Shown here: positions 17,015 to 25,080 of the stretch, piece by piece | Layout of the letters: every line of letters starts with the position of its first letter | Position numbering within the stretch: the first letter of the stretch is position 1 | NCBI GenBank assembly: GCA_034927445.1 | Contig: JAYFPZ010000014.1 | Coordinates: forward strand, 87,446 to 151,445 | Length of the DNA: 64,000 bases | Origin: PHAA01 sp034927445 | GTDB lineage: Bacteria; Bacillota; Syntrophomonadia; Syntrophomonadales; Syntrophomonadaceae | Direction of reading: 5' to 3' | The notes under the pieces: generated by a model | What the model saw: only the letters and a program-made list of their open reading frames with translations | The model's database searches: none | What the model was told of the DNA's origin: nothing | Made by a program: the position numbers and the translations under genes

Positions 17015-17554
17015 ATGTTGAAAACCGAGAACAGCCCGCTGCGGCGTATGGTTTACGCTTCCATGTTCGGAGCCCTGACCGCGATCGCGTCTTTTTTGGT
17101 AATACCACTGCAGCCGGTTCCCATTACCCTGCAGAGTCTTTTTACCGGACTGGCGGGAGTGCTGCTAGGCGGGGCCACCGGGGCCTGGAGCCAGATCATT
17201 TACGTGCTGCTGGGAGTCATCGGCCTGCCGGTCTTTGCCGGCGGCAAAGCCGGGCTGGGAATCTTGCTGGGACCTACGGGCGGCTACCTCATCGGCTTTA
17301 TTGCCGGTGCTTATGTTATAGGCAAAATTGTGGAAGCCAGACCTAAACCGGGACTGGTATGGATAGTCATAGCTTTGGCGGCGGGTAATCTGGTTGTCTA
17401 CACCCTGGGTACGATCCAGCTCGCCCTGGTGACTCATTATAGTTTGCTCAAGTCATTGCTGGTCGGCGTAGTACCTTTTTTACCCGGCGACCTGCTTAAA
17501 CTTCTGGCGGCGGCAGGGCTGGGACTTAAGCTGCGGCAGAATATTTTCCGGTAA
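17015..17554 (+). CDS. bioY: Biotin ECF transporter substrate-binding subunit BioY
   Basis: 179-aa membrane protein with about six helices and BioY features (IPLQPVPITLQSLFTGLAGVLLGG, GPTGGYLIGF). It captures biotin in the membrane and works with the ATPase and T subunits encoded next. The ATG at 17015 is 9 nt after AAGGGAGG; an ATG at 17010 runs into a stop. BirA-controlled promoter upstream. Confidence 0.95.
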   Translation: MLKTENSPLRRMVYASMFGALTAIASFLVIPLQPVPITLQSLFTGLAGVLLGGATGAWSQIIYVLLGVIGLPVFAGGKAGLGILLGPTGGYLIGFIAGAYVIGKIVEARPKPGLVWIVIALAAGNLVVYTLGTIQLALVTHYSLLKSLLVGVVPFLPGDLLKLLAAAGLGLKLRQNIFR

Positions 17555-17568
17555 GGCGGCTGATTATT

Positions 17569-18444
17569 ATGATCCAGATCCAAAACCTGACTTTTACCTA
17601 TGGTGATCAACAGCCGCCGGTTATCCGCCGCCTTAATCTGCTCATCGGGGAGGGTGAGTACCTAGCCTTGATCGGACCCAACGGTTGCGGCAAGACCACG
17701 CTGATTCGTCATTGCAATGCCCTGCTGCTGCCTTCCGGCGGGGAAGTGGTAGTCGATGGTTTAAACACCCGTAATTCCAAGGCCTGGCCCGAGATCCGCA
17801 GCCGGGTAGGCATGATTTTTCAGAATCCGGACAACCAGATCGTCGGCATGACCGTGGAAGAGGATGTGGCTTTCGGTCCGGGCAATCTCGGACTGCCTTC
17901 CCCGGAAGTGCGGCGGCGGGTTGATCATGCCCTGGCGATGGTGGGTCTGACCGGGTTGGCCGGGCGTCTGCCCCATACCCTTTCGGGAGGTCAGAAACAA
18001 CTGCTGGCCATAGCCGGACTCTTGGCGATGGAGCCGAAATATATCGTGCTGGACGAGCCGATTGCTTCGCTGGATCCCGCAGGCAAGGAAAGTATGCTCG
18101 AATTGCTGCAAAACCTGCACTCCCGGGGAATAGGCATTATCCACGTGACCCACAGCATGGAGGAGGCGGCTCGGGCCGGGCGGGTGCTGGTGATGGATAA
18201 GGGGGAATTGGTTGCGGATGGACCCCCGGCTGATGTATTAAGCCGGGTGGAATGGCTGGCTTCACTGGGTCTGGCTCCTGCCCGGATAACCGCTTTAATG
18301 TGGCGGCTGCAGCAGTTGGGTGAGAATGTAAACAGCCGCATTTTTACGGTTGATCAAGCTGTTGCTGAACTATCCGCCTGGATGACCGAGATCCGAGCGG
18401 ACGCCGGTATGGGGGAAGCCGGAAAGGGGCAGGGCCATGTATAG
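17569..18444 (+). CDS. bioM: Biotin ECF transporter ATPase (BioM/EcfA)
   Basis: 291-aa ABC ATPase of the EcfA type: Walker A GPNGCGKTT, Q-loop FQNPDNQIVG, signature LSGGQKQLLAIAG, Walker B YIVLDEPIASLDP and H-loop VTHS. The Q-loop region with EEDVAFGP is typical of ECF ATPases. It powers biotin uptake by BioY. It starts 14 bp after bioY and overlaps bioN by 8 bp, so the three are translated together. Only one ATPase is encoded, giving a BioMNY rather than a shared EcfAA'T arrangement here. Confidence 0.93.
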   Translation: MIQIQNLTFTYGDQQPPVIRRLNLLIGEGEYLALIGPNGCGKTTLIRHCNALLLPSGGEVVVDGLNTRNSKAWPEIRSRVGMIFQNPDNQIVGMTVEEDVAFGPGNLGLPSPEVRRRVDHALAMVGLTGLAGRLPHTLSGGQKQLLAIAGLLAMEPKYIVLDEPIASLDPAGKESMLELLQNLHSRGIGIIHVTHSMEEAARAGRVLVMDKGELVADGPPADVLSRVEWLASLGLAPARITALMWRLQQLGENVNSRIFTVDQAVAELSAWMTEIRADAGMGEAGKGQGHV

Positions 18445-19216
18445 CCTGGGGCAGTACATTCCCCGGGAATCACCGGTTCATAACCGCGACCCCCGGGTAA
18501 AAATCATTGGCGTGTTGGGTCTGAGCATAATTATTTTCAAGGTAAGCGGAGCCGGTTTAATTGGCGCTGCCGCCATAGTTGCCCTGGCGGCTTTCCTGGC
18601 AGGTATTCCAACCGCCCGGCTGTTAAAAACTCTGCGCCCGGTACTGCCTCTGTTTTCAATCCTTTTTCTACTGTATATTTTTTTTACCCCCGGTAAACCG
18701 CTGCCGGTGTTTCCAATCGGACCGGTGCAAATAAGTTATGAAGGCTTAAACCTGGGTATAATTCAGGCGGGAAGGTTCATTTTGCTGGTCCTGGCCGCGT
18801 CCCTGCTGACGATGACTACCTCCCCGGCTCATATGGTTATCGGGTTGGAAAGGCTTTTACAACCTTTAAAGATTACGGGCATATCACCCCAGGATGTGGC
18901 CCTGATGGTGTCTATGGCCTTGCGGTTTATACCGCTGCTGGACGGGGAATTGGAGCATATTAAGACTGCTCAGCTGGCGCGCGGAGCCAATTTAAACCCC
19001 CGCCGGCTCAGCGCCAAGATCAGAGCCATCGGTTGTCTGGCAGCACCTTTGTCAATGAATGTTTTCCGCCGTTGCGACGGGTTGATTGAAGCCATGGAAG
19101 CCCGGGGATACCGGCAGGGACCCCGGACCCACCTGTATGAACTGGTAATGACCCGGACCGATTATGCCGTAATAGGCGCTTTTATCATAATACTAGTTAC
19201 TGCTTTCATACTTTAA
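18437..19216 (+). CDS. bioN: Biotin ECF transporter transmembrane coupling subunit (BioN/EcfT)
   Basis: 259 aa, with membrane helices in the first half and a final helix. The two Ala-Arg-Gly coupling motifs that contact the ATPase are visible (QLARGANL and MEARGYRQG). It passes ATPase movement to BioY. The start overlaps bioM by 8 bp and its stop ends the operon. No terminator is obvious just after it. Confidence 0.92.
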   Translation: MYSLGQYIPRESPVHNRDPRVKIIGVLGLSIIIFKVSGAGLIGAAAIVALAAFLAGIPTARLLKTLRPVLPLFSILFLLYIFFTPGKPLPVFPIGPVQISYEGLNLGIIQAGRFILLVLAASLLTMTTSPAHMVIGLERLLQPLKITGISPQDVALMVSMALRFIPLLDGELEHIKTAQLARGANLNPRRLSAKIRAIGCLAAPLSMNVFRRCDGLIEAMEARGYRQGPRTHLYELVMTRTDYAVIGAFIIILVTAFIL

Positions 19217-19295
19217 TTGGGTTTTGAATGCCAGCTTATTCCTTCGTTCATCCGATTTCAATTGCAGTTCTGTTTAAACCGTGATTAAATTAAAG

Positions 19296-19320
19296 GGTAT
19301 ACAAATAAAAGGTATACAAA
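19296..19320. repeat. Tandem GGTATACAAA sites before the molybdo-enzyme gene
   Basis: GGTATACAAA occurs at 19296-19305 and 19311-19320, a 15-bp period; each copy contains the palindrome GTATAC. The pair lies 67 bp before the oxidoreductase start and could be an operator. No regulator is assigned. Confidence 0.4.
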
Positions 19321-19386
19321 CTAAATTCCCGATGAAAATCTTCTGCATATTGCGGGTTTCTGAATGGTGGATTGGAGGATCAGATC

Positions 19387-21465
19387 GTGGATAATGATAT
19401 TAAATGGCTCAAAACTCACTGTGCGCGCATGGATCATGGCGGCTGCGGATTGCTGGTAGGGGTTAAGGACAACCGGATTGTGCAGGTTAAGGGTGATCCG
19501 GAAGGATATTTGAATAAAGGCTATACTTGCATCAAAGGCCGGTTGTCGGCGGAGCGTCTTTACCACCCGGACCGGCTCCAATATCCTCTTAAGCGTACGG
19601 GCGAAAGGGGTGCGGGCGGCTGGAAACGCATATCCTGGAATGAAGCTTTGGACGAAACGGCAGAGAATTTTTTGGCAATAAAAGCGAAGTACGGCGCCCA
19701 AGCTGTCGGCTTCGGGGTGGGAATGCCCAAAGGCCTGGAACATATGATTATGATCCGCCTGGCCAATGTTTTCGGTTCTCCTAACGTTGTTGCCTCCCAG
19801 GATGTTTGTCACGCTCCCCGCGAAGTAACCGGGGTTCATACCTGTGGCTTTTACCCGGTGGCCGACCTCCACAACCCTACCCAGCTCATTTTATCCTGGG
19901 CCAGCAACGTTATTGCGACCAATGAGGAAGGGCAAATAGGGAGTATGGCCTTACAGCAGCTTAAGCAGGGGGCGCAGTTGATTGTTGTGGATCCCCGGCG
20001 GACAGAGCTGGCTGAACGGGCTGATTTGTGGCTGCAGTTGAGACCGGGTACTGCTCCGGCACTGGCCCTGGGATTCTTGCACGTTATCATTCATGAGTCT
20101 TTATATGATCAATCTTTTGTAGAAAAATACACCTATGGTTTCGAAGAGTTGGCCCGGCACACCCTGAATTATTCCCCGGAAAAAGTGGAGGAAATCACCT
20201 GGGTCCAGGCCGGTTTGATCCGGCAGGCCGCCCGGATGTATGCCGCGGCCCAGCCGGCAGCTCTGCAGTGGGGGAACGCCATTGAACATGACATTAATGT
20301 TTTCGCCGCCGCCCGTTCACTGGTGTGTCTGATGGCTATAACCGGGAACCTGGAGATTGGGGGAGGCAATATAAATGCTCATGATCCTAAAATAATGGGT
20401 TTGGCTCAATTTGTACGCGCGGATCTTATTCCGGACAAATTTAAAACCATGCTGGGTGCCCACCACGGTACGATACCCAAAATGATGACGGTTCCGCCTT
20501 CATATTTTCGGCAGGCGGTTATGGAAGAAAAGCCCTATCCGGTCAAGGGATATTATGGTATGTGCACCAATCCCATGGTAGCCTGGTCGGACAGCAAGTA
20601 TACTTATGAGACTTTTATGAAGCTGGATTTTGTGGCGATGGCAGAATTGTTTATGACGCCGACTGCGTCTATGGCGGACATAGTATTCCCGGTGGCCCAT
20701 CAGTTTGAAATGAATGATATAGGACACTATGGCATAGGCCATGGCATGATTTTCGCCCGGCCCAAGCTGGTTGATCCGCCGGGAGAATGCTGGCCTGACA
20801 TCAAAATTATGAATGAATTGGGCCAACGGATTTCACCGCCGGAGTACTGGCACGAGGACCATGAAGAATTTTTAAGCGATTTATTGAAACCTTCGGGATT
20901 AAGCTACAGCGAATTTGTGTCCCGGGGATATTTAAAAGGACCTGACCGTTTCAAGTCCTATGAGGAAAAAGGTTTCCGCACCCCTACCGGCAAGGTTGAG
21001 CTGGTTTTAAGCACGGCGGAGAAATTCAAATTGAAACCGCTGCCTGAGTTCACCGTACTGCCGGAAGAAGATGATCCAGATTTCCCATTAATTCTGATCA
21101 GTGCCAAGAGCCGGTATTTTCTCGTCTCCTCCTATCGATGGGTTGACAAGCTGAGGCAAAAAAGTCCTGAGCCGATCGTGGAAATTCATCCCGAAACGGC
21201 TGCAAGCCATGGAATCAGCGATGGAGACCGGGTGGTTATTGCCACCAAATATGGTGAAATAGAACAGACGGCCAAGGTTACCGATATCGTTCATCCTCGA
21301 GTGATCAGCGCTTCCCTGGGATGGTGGTTTCCTGAAGGAGACGCCGCTGAGCAATTTGAATGGCGTACGGCCAATTTTAATATGTTGACATCGGCAGGCA
21401 AGTTGGGGAAGGAGTTCGGAACTCCCAATATTAAGAATCTCCCCTGCAGGATAAGAAAAAGTTAG
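19387..21465 (+). CDS. Molybdopterin (bis-MGD) oxidoreductase, acetylene-hydratase-like group
   Basis: 692 aa, cytoplasmic (no Tat signal). An N-terminal Fe-S segment (Cys12, Asp16, Cys20, Cys48) is followed by the Mo/W-bis-pterin domains (PLKRTGERG, WKRISWNEALDE, VVDPRRTELAERADLWL, MTPTASMADIVFPVAH) and a C-terminal pterin-binding barrel. Cys141 in SQDVCHAPRE is the probable metal ligand. The second cluster Cys is replaced by Asp16. Overall order and several strings resemble acetylene hydratase and related non-redox or low-potential W/Mo enzymes; the substrate is unknown. GTG at 19387 is chosen because GGAGG lies 8 nt upstream. No electron-transfer subunit is adjacent; a molbindin gene follows. 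Confidence 0.88.
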   Translation: MDNDIKWLKTHCARMDHGGCGLLVGVKDNRIVQVKGDPEGYLNKGYTCIKGRLSAERLYHPDRLQYPLKRTGERGAGGWKRISWNEALDETAENFLAIKAKYGAQAVGFGVGMPKGLEHMIMIRLANVFGSPNVVASQDVCHAPREVTGVHTCGFYPVADLHNPTQLILSWASNVIATNEEGQIGSMALQQLKQGAQLIVVDPRRTELAERADLWLQLRPGTAPALALGFLHVIIHESLYDQSFVEKYTYGFEELARHTLNYSPEKVEEITWVQAGLIRQAARMYAAAQPAALQWGNAIEHDINVFAAARSLVCLMAITGNLEIGGGNINAHDPKIMGLAQFVRADLIPDKFKTMLGAHHGTIPKMMTVPPSYFRQAVMEEKPYPVKGYYGMCTNPMVAWSDSKYTYETFMKLDFVAMAELFMTPTASMADIVFPVAHQFEMNDIGHYGIGHGMIFARPKLVDPPGECWPDIKIMNELGQRISPPEYWHEDHEEFLSDLLKPSGLSYSEFVSRGYLKGPDRFKSYEEKGFRTPTGKVELVLSTAEKFKLKPLPEFTVLPEEDDPDFPLILISAKSRYFLVSSYRWVDKLRQKSPEPIVEIHPETAASHGISDGDRVVIATKYGEIEQTAKVTDIVHPRVISASLGWWFPEGDAAEQFEWRTANFNMLTSAGKLGKEFGTPNIKNLPCRIRKS

Positions 21466-21697
21466 TTTATCCCGGGTGATTGGATCAAGCATATATGGTT
21501 CTGCCAGCCGGAATTATTTATTGCTGGCTGCCAAGCGGTAGAACAGTAAGCCCGGGGTGCTTTCAAAAAGGAACCATTAACAAAATAGGTTGCGCCGGAA
21601 TTGCATACCTCACAGGCTATGTATAAATAAAATGGTAAATTGTGCATACTAGCAATAGTTCACAATGGAAACATTTCTAAGTAGGAGGTAGTTTTGC

Positions 21698-21901
21698 ATG
21701 CAATTATCGGCCAGAAACCAGATGAGAGGTAAAATTATGGACATCAAAGAAGGACCTGTATCAACTGAGGTAGTGGTAGATGTCAACGGCACCAAAATTG
21801 TGTCGAGTATTACAACCGGTTCGGCCCAAGCCTTGAATTTAAAAGTAGGTGATGAAGCCTTTGCCGTAATTAAAGCAAGTTCGGTTATGATTGCCAAGTA
21901 A
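21698..21901 (+). CDS. mop: Molybdenum-pterin/molybdate-binding protein (Mop, single TOBE domain)
   Basis: 67 aa, one Mop/TOBE domain: MQLSARNQMRGKIMDIKEGPVSTEVVVDV...IVSSITTGSA. Such molbindins form hexamers that store or buffer molybdate or tungstate in the cytoplasm. The ATG has TAGGAGG upstream. It follows the Mo/W oxidoreductase by 230 bp and is closed by a terminator. The 230-bp gap contains a small GCCAGC/GCTGGC hairpin (21503-21528) but no recognised Moco riboswitch. Confidence 0.93.
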   Translation: MQLSARNQMRGKIMDIKEGPVSTEVVVDVNGTKIVSSITTGSAQALNLKVGDEAFAVIKASSVMIAK

Positions 21902-21926
21902 TTCAGATTAATACGGGCACGTTTCT

Positions 21927-21968
21927 CCGGGTAGACTTTGTTAAGGAAAAGTCTCCCGGTTATTTTTT
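21927..21968 (+). terminator. Terminator after mop
   Basis: Long stem CCGGGTAGACTTT (21927-21939) / AAAGTCTCCCGG (21948-21959) with one mismatch, followed by TTATTTTTTAT. Confidence 0.85.
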
Positions 21969-22165
21969 ATCAAGATAAAATGAGCAGCAGCGGCCAAGGG
22001 AGCGGGACGCGAAAATATGAGCGCAAGCGAAATATCCCGGGCAGTCCTGCCGGGCGGAGAGTTGTGGGCCTGTCGGAGAGATATCTGGATACAGCCGGAT
22101 TGCTTTATGCGGCCAAAAAACATAAACTTATAAAAGTGATTAGCAGTTGGAAAGGTGTGGACCGG

Positions 22166-23083
22166 ATGACCTCCCTGGAGAAAATGCTGGTTTTGGAAGA
22201 TATGGAAGGCGAGCGGCTGGACGTATTTGTTACCGAGAATATGGAAGCCCTCTCCCGTGCAACGGTTCAGAATCTAATCAAGTCAGGCCAGGTACGGGTG
22301 AACGGCCAGACCGCCAAAGCCAGCTACCACCTCCGTGAAGGTGAACAAGTGGAGCTTGAACTGCCGGAGCCGCAGGCGGTGGCTATTGCCCCCCAGGATA
22401 TCCCGCTGACGATTATTTATCAGGATGAGGATCTGGCAGTGGTAGACAAACCCCAGGGTCTGGTGGTTCACCCCGCCCATGGCAATTGGGACCACACCAT
22501 GGTTAATGCCCTGCTCTATCATATTAAGGATCTATCCGGCATAAACGGGGAACTGCGCCCGGGCATCGTCCACCGTTTGGACAAGGACACCTCCGGGGTT
22601 ATGGTGGTGGCTAAAAATGACAAGGCCCATCGCAGCCTGGCCGAGCAAATCAAGGTGCACAGCATCAAACGGGAATACATCGCTCTGGTCCACGGTGTCA
22701 TCAAAGAGAATCTGGGTACCATCGATGCACCCATTGGCCGCAGCAAGCTGGACCGTAAGAAGATGGCGGTGGTCAAGGAGGGCCGGACGGCTGTCAGCAA
22801 TTACGAGGTCATGCAGCGGTTTCACAATTATACTCTGGTCAAAGTCAGCCTGCTTACCGGACGCACCCATCAAATAAGGGTGCATTTTTCCTACATTAAG
22901 CACGCCGTGGTAGGTGATCCGCTTTACGGGTCGGCCAAAAAGCATTTTAACCTTGAGGCCCAGGCCCTGCATGCTCATCTGCTGGGATTTAATCATCCCC
23001 GTACCGGTGAGTATATGGAATTTACCAGCCCCTTGCCCGGATATTTTCAGGAGATCCTGACCGAGTTGGCTAAATTCGGTTGA
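22166..23083 (+). CDS. rluD: Ribosomal large-subunit pseudouridine synthase, RluD family
   Basis: 305 aa. An N-terminal S4 RNA-binding domain (RLDVFVTENMEALSRATVQNLIKSGQVRVNG) and a catalytic domain with the active Asp in GIVHRLDKDTSGVMVVAKN are present, then GRTHQIRVHFSYI. It isomerises uridines in 23S rRNA. The frame is open upstream to 21938, but that extension runs through a terminator and has no family match; the ATG at 22166 with AAGGTG gives the usual family length. lspA, the common upstream neighbour, is absent. Confidence 0.92.
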   Translation: MTSLEKMLVLEDMEGERLDVFVTENMEALSRATVQNLIKSGQVRVNGQTAKASYHLREGEQVELELPEPQAVAIAPQDIPLTIIYQDEDLAVVDKPQGLVVHPAHGNWDHTMVNALLYHIKDLSGINGELRPGIVHRLDKDTSGVMVVAKNDKAHRSLAEQIKVHSIKREYIALVHGVIKENLGTIDAPIGRSKLDRKKMAVVKEGRTAVSNYEVMQRFHNYTLVKVSLLTGRTHQIRVHFSYIKHAVVGDPLYGSAKKHFNLEAQALHAHLLGFNHPRTGEYMEFTSPLPGYFQEILTELAKFG

Positions 23084-23119
23084 CATTGCCGGGCAGGTTG
23101 ATTAAACTCTTGATAAGAA

Positions 23120-23199
23120 CCTTTAAGTTGGCTCTGTGAGGCTAGCAAGGATTGGCGGATAGGCATGCCTACCTTCGGCTTTACGATGGTGGGTTTTTT
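23120..23199 (+). promoter_or_regulatory. PyrR attenuator 1 (upstream of pyrR)
   Basis: A PyrR binding-loop sequence at 23120-23150 (CCTTTAAG ... GTGAGGCT ... CAAGG) is followed by a terminator with CCTACC (23168-23173) / GGTGGG (23188-23193) and six T. UMP/PRPP sensing by PyrR on this RNA should decide read-through into pyrR and the pyr operon. Confidence 0.8.
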
Positions 23200-23257
23200 G
23201 TTTATCTAGAGCCTATTGCCGATGTTGATTCTGGCCTGCTTTAGGAGGTCTGTCAAG

Positions 23258-23809
23258 ATGGAACTGCAACAAAAGAAGATCATAATGGATGACATCGCCA
23301 TAAAAAGAGCCATCACCCGTATCGCCCATGAGATTATTGAGAGAAACAAAGGCGTAGACAAGGTGGCCCTGATAGGTATCAGGCGCCGGGGAGGACCGCT
23401 GGCAGCCCGGCTGGCGCAGCGGATTGAGGAGATAGAAGGGATAAAGGTCCCGGTGGGAATCCTGGATATTACGCTTTATCGCGACGACCTCACCACCCTG
23501 GCCTCGCAGCCGCAGGTTCACCGTACGGAAGTATTCTTTGATATAAATGATTTGAACGTAGTCCTGGTTGATGATGTCATGTACACCGGAAGGACAGTTC
23601 GAGCCGCCATGGATGCCCTGATTGATCTGGGACGTCCCCGCAGTATTCAGCTGGCGGTGCTGGTGGACCGAGGTCACCGCGAGCTTCCGGTCCGAGCTGA
23701 TTTTATCGGTAAAAACGTACCGACTTCCCGTACCGAAGTAATTTCAGTCCTGGTCCAGGAAATAGACGGACGGGAAGAGGTAATAATACAGGAAATTGTA
23801 GATCAATGA
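23258..23809 (+). CDS. pyrR: PyrR: pyrimidine operon attenuation regulator / uracil phosphoribosyltransferase
   Basis: 183-aa type I PRTase fold with the PRPP loop VVLVDDVMYTGRTVRAAMDAL. PyrR binds UMP or UTP and then the pyr leader RNA to favour termination; it also has minor UPRTase activity. The ATG at 23258 has AGGAGG (23241-23246). Binding loops lie on both sides of the gene (23120 and 23817), so it controls itself and the downstream operon. Confidence 0.95.
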   Translation: MELQQKKIIMDDIAIKRAITRIAHEIIERNKGVDKVALIGIRRRGGPLAARLAQRIEEIEGIKVPVGILDITLYRDDLTTLASQPQVHRTEVFFDINDLNVVLVDDVMYTGRTVRAAMDALIDLGRPRSIQLAVLVDRGHRELPVRADFIGKNVPTSRTEVISVLVQEIDGREEVIIQEIVDQ

Positions 23810-23816
23810 CATTCGA

Positions 23817-23905
23817 CCCTTTAAACTGGTCCCGTGAGGCTGGCAAGGGAAGTTCCTTAAAGGTTTAAAACCTTTCTTGTCAGTCGGACAAGAAAGGTTT
23901 TTTTT
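23817..23905 (+). promoter_or_regulatory. PyrR attenuator 2 (pyrR-pyrB gap)
   Basis: Binding loop 23817-23849 (CCCTTTAAACTGGTCC, then GTGAGGCTGGCAAGGG), then a strong terminator AACCTTTCTTGTC (23869-23881) / GACAAGAAAGGTT (23887-23899) running into eight T. A further inverted repeat ATTAAACGTC / GACGTTTAAT (23906-23936) follows and may be a second stem. Confidence 0.9.
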
Positions 23906-23940
23906 ATTAAACGTCTCGAATGAGGCGACGTTTAATAAAA

Positions 23941-24098
23941 AAAACGCTCGCGGCGCGATGCACACAAAACGCGAGAGGAAGGCGCTATAGCGCTCGCGTT
24001 TTGGCGCGCAATTCGCGCAAAGCGCTCATTGAATTATTAAGCGCCATTTACTCCTCTCTAAGTGGGGGAAAAAAGGTTTTTTCTCAGTGGTGGGTTTA
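23941..24098 (+). repeat. Dispersed intergenic repeat, copy 2
   Basis: The core at 23941-24040 holds ACGCTCGCGGCGCGATGCAC, AAAACGCGAGAGGAA, the palindrome GCGCTATAGCGC, CGCGTTTTGGCGCGCAATTC and GCGCTCATTGAAT. The arms AAAACGCGAG and CTCGCGTTTT can pair. The module that precedes the core in copies 1 and 4 (GTGGGGGAAAA, TTTTTTCTCAGTGGTGGG) lies after it here, at 24049-24098. Located in the pyrB leader, same orientation as the gene. Confidence 0.8.
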
Positions 24099-24141
24099 TT
24101 CGCGCAGTTCATTGGAATTTTGCAGGCAAGGAGGCTAAGAG

Positions 24142-25080
24142 TTGAAGCTGGAGCATAAGGATTTATTAGGGATCAAAGATTTGAGGCGGGAGGAATTGGA
24201 ACTTATTTTGGATACCGCCGTACCTATGAAAGACATAATAAGAAGAGATGTAAAAAAAGTACCGGCCTTGCGCGGCAAGGCCATGGTCACCGTCTTTTAT
24301 GAAAACAGCACCCGCACCCGCACTTCATTTGAAATTGCCGGCAAGTATCTGAGTGCCGATACTGTGAATTTGGCGGTTGCCACCAGCAGTGTTCAGAAGG
24401 GCGAGAGTTTAAGGGACACGATCAAGACCATAGAAGTCATGGGCTTTGATCTGATGGTTATCCGTCACTCCATGAGCGGAACCCCGCATTATGTAGGGCG
24501 CAATACCAGCATGAGGGTGATAAACGCCGGCGACGGAACCAACGAACATCCAACCCAGGCTTTGCTTGATATGTACAGTATCCGGGAGCAGAAAGGTACT
24601 CTGGAAAACTTGAAGGTAGCCATCGTGGGAGACATCCTGCACAGTCGGGTGGCCCGGTCCAACATTTACGGCCTGAGCAAATTTGGCTGTGAAATCAGGG
24701 TGGTGGGACCGTCGACCTTGATGCCGCCGGAAGTGGAAAAACTGGGAGTAAAGAGCTATTTCAGCCTGGATCAGGCGCTGGAAGGCGTGGATGTGGTCAA
24801 TGTCCTGCGGATTCAAAGGGAAAGACAACAAAGCGGGCTGTTTCCTTCTTTGGACGAATATGCCAATCTCTACATGCTCAGTCCGGATAAGCTGCTTCGG
24901 GCCAAGGACGATGTCCTGGTGCTGCACCCCGGGCCCATGAACCGGGGGGTGGAAATATCATCAGCCCTGGCTGACGGCACCCAGTCAGTCATTAACGAGC
25001 AGGTTACCAACGGGGTGGCAGTGCGAATGGCACTGCTTTTCCTGATGATGGGAGGTTCGCGTGATGAAATTATTAATTAA
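24142..25080 (+). CDS. pyrB: Aspartate carbamoyltransferase catalytic subunit
   Basis: 312 aa. Carbamoyl-phosphate site ENSTRTRTSFEIAG and aspartate-side HPTQALLDMYSI are intact. It makes N-carbamoyl-aspartate, the committed step of pyrimidine synthesis. No pyrI is present, as usual for Firmicutes. The start is TTG with AAGGAGG (24128-24134) 7 nt upstream; its 3' end overlaps pyrC by 17 bp. Confidence 0.96.
   Translation: MKLEHKDLLGIKDLRREELELILDTAVPMKDIIRRDVKKVPALRGKAMVTVFYENSTRTRTSFEIAGKYLSADTVNLAVATSSVQKGESLRDTIKTIEVMGFDLMVIRHSMSGTPHYVGRNTSMRVINAGDGTNEHPTQALLDMYSIREQKGTLENLKVAIVGDILHSRVARSNIYGLSKFGCEIRVVGPSTLMPPEVEKLGVKSYFSLDQALEGVDVVNVLRIQRERQQSGLFPSLDEYANLYMLSPDKLLRAKDDVLVLHPGPMNRGVEISSALADGTQSVINEQVTNGVAVRMALLFLMMGGSRDEIIN

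Noticed and set aside
21466..21697. Moco riboswitch before mop
   Set aside because: There is only a short GCCAGC/GCTGGC hairpin; the required conserved strings were not recognised.
21938..22165. N-terminal extension of RluD
   Set aside because: It starts inside the mop terminator and has no family counterpart; the ATG at 22166 has a proper ribosome site and gives the usual length.
23920..24138. Open frame of 72 codons before pyrB
   Set aside because: It covers repeat copy 2, has no ribosome site and reflects the GC-rich repeat.
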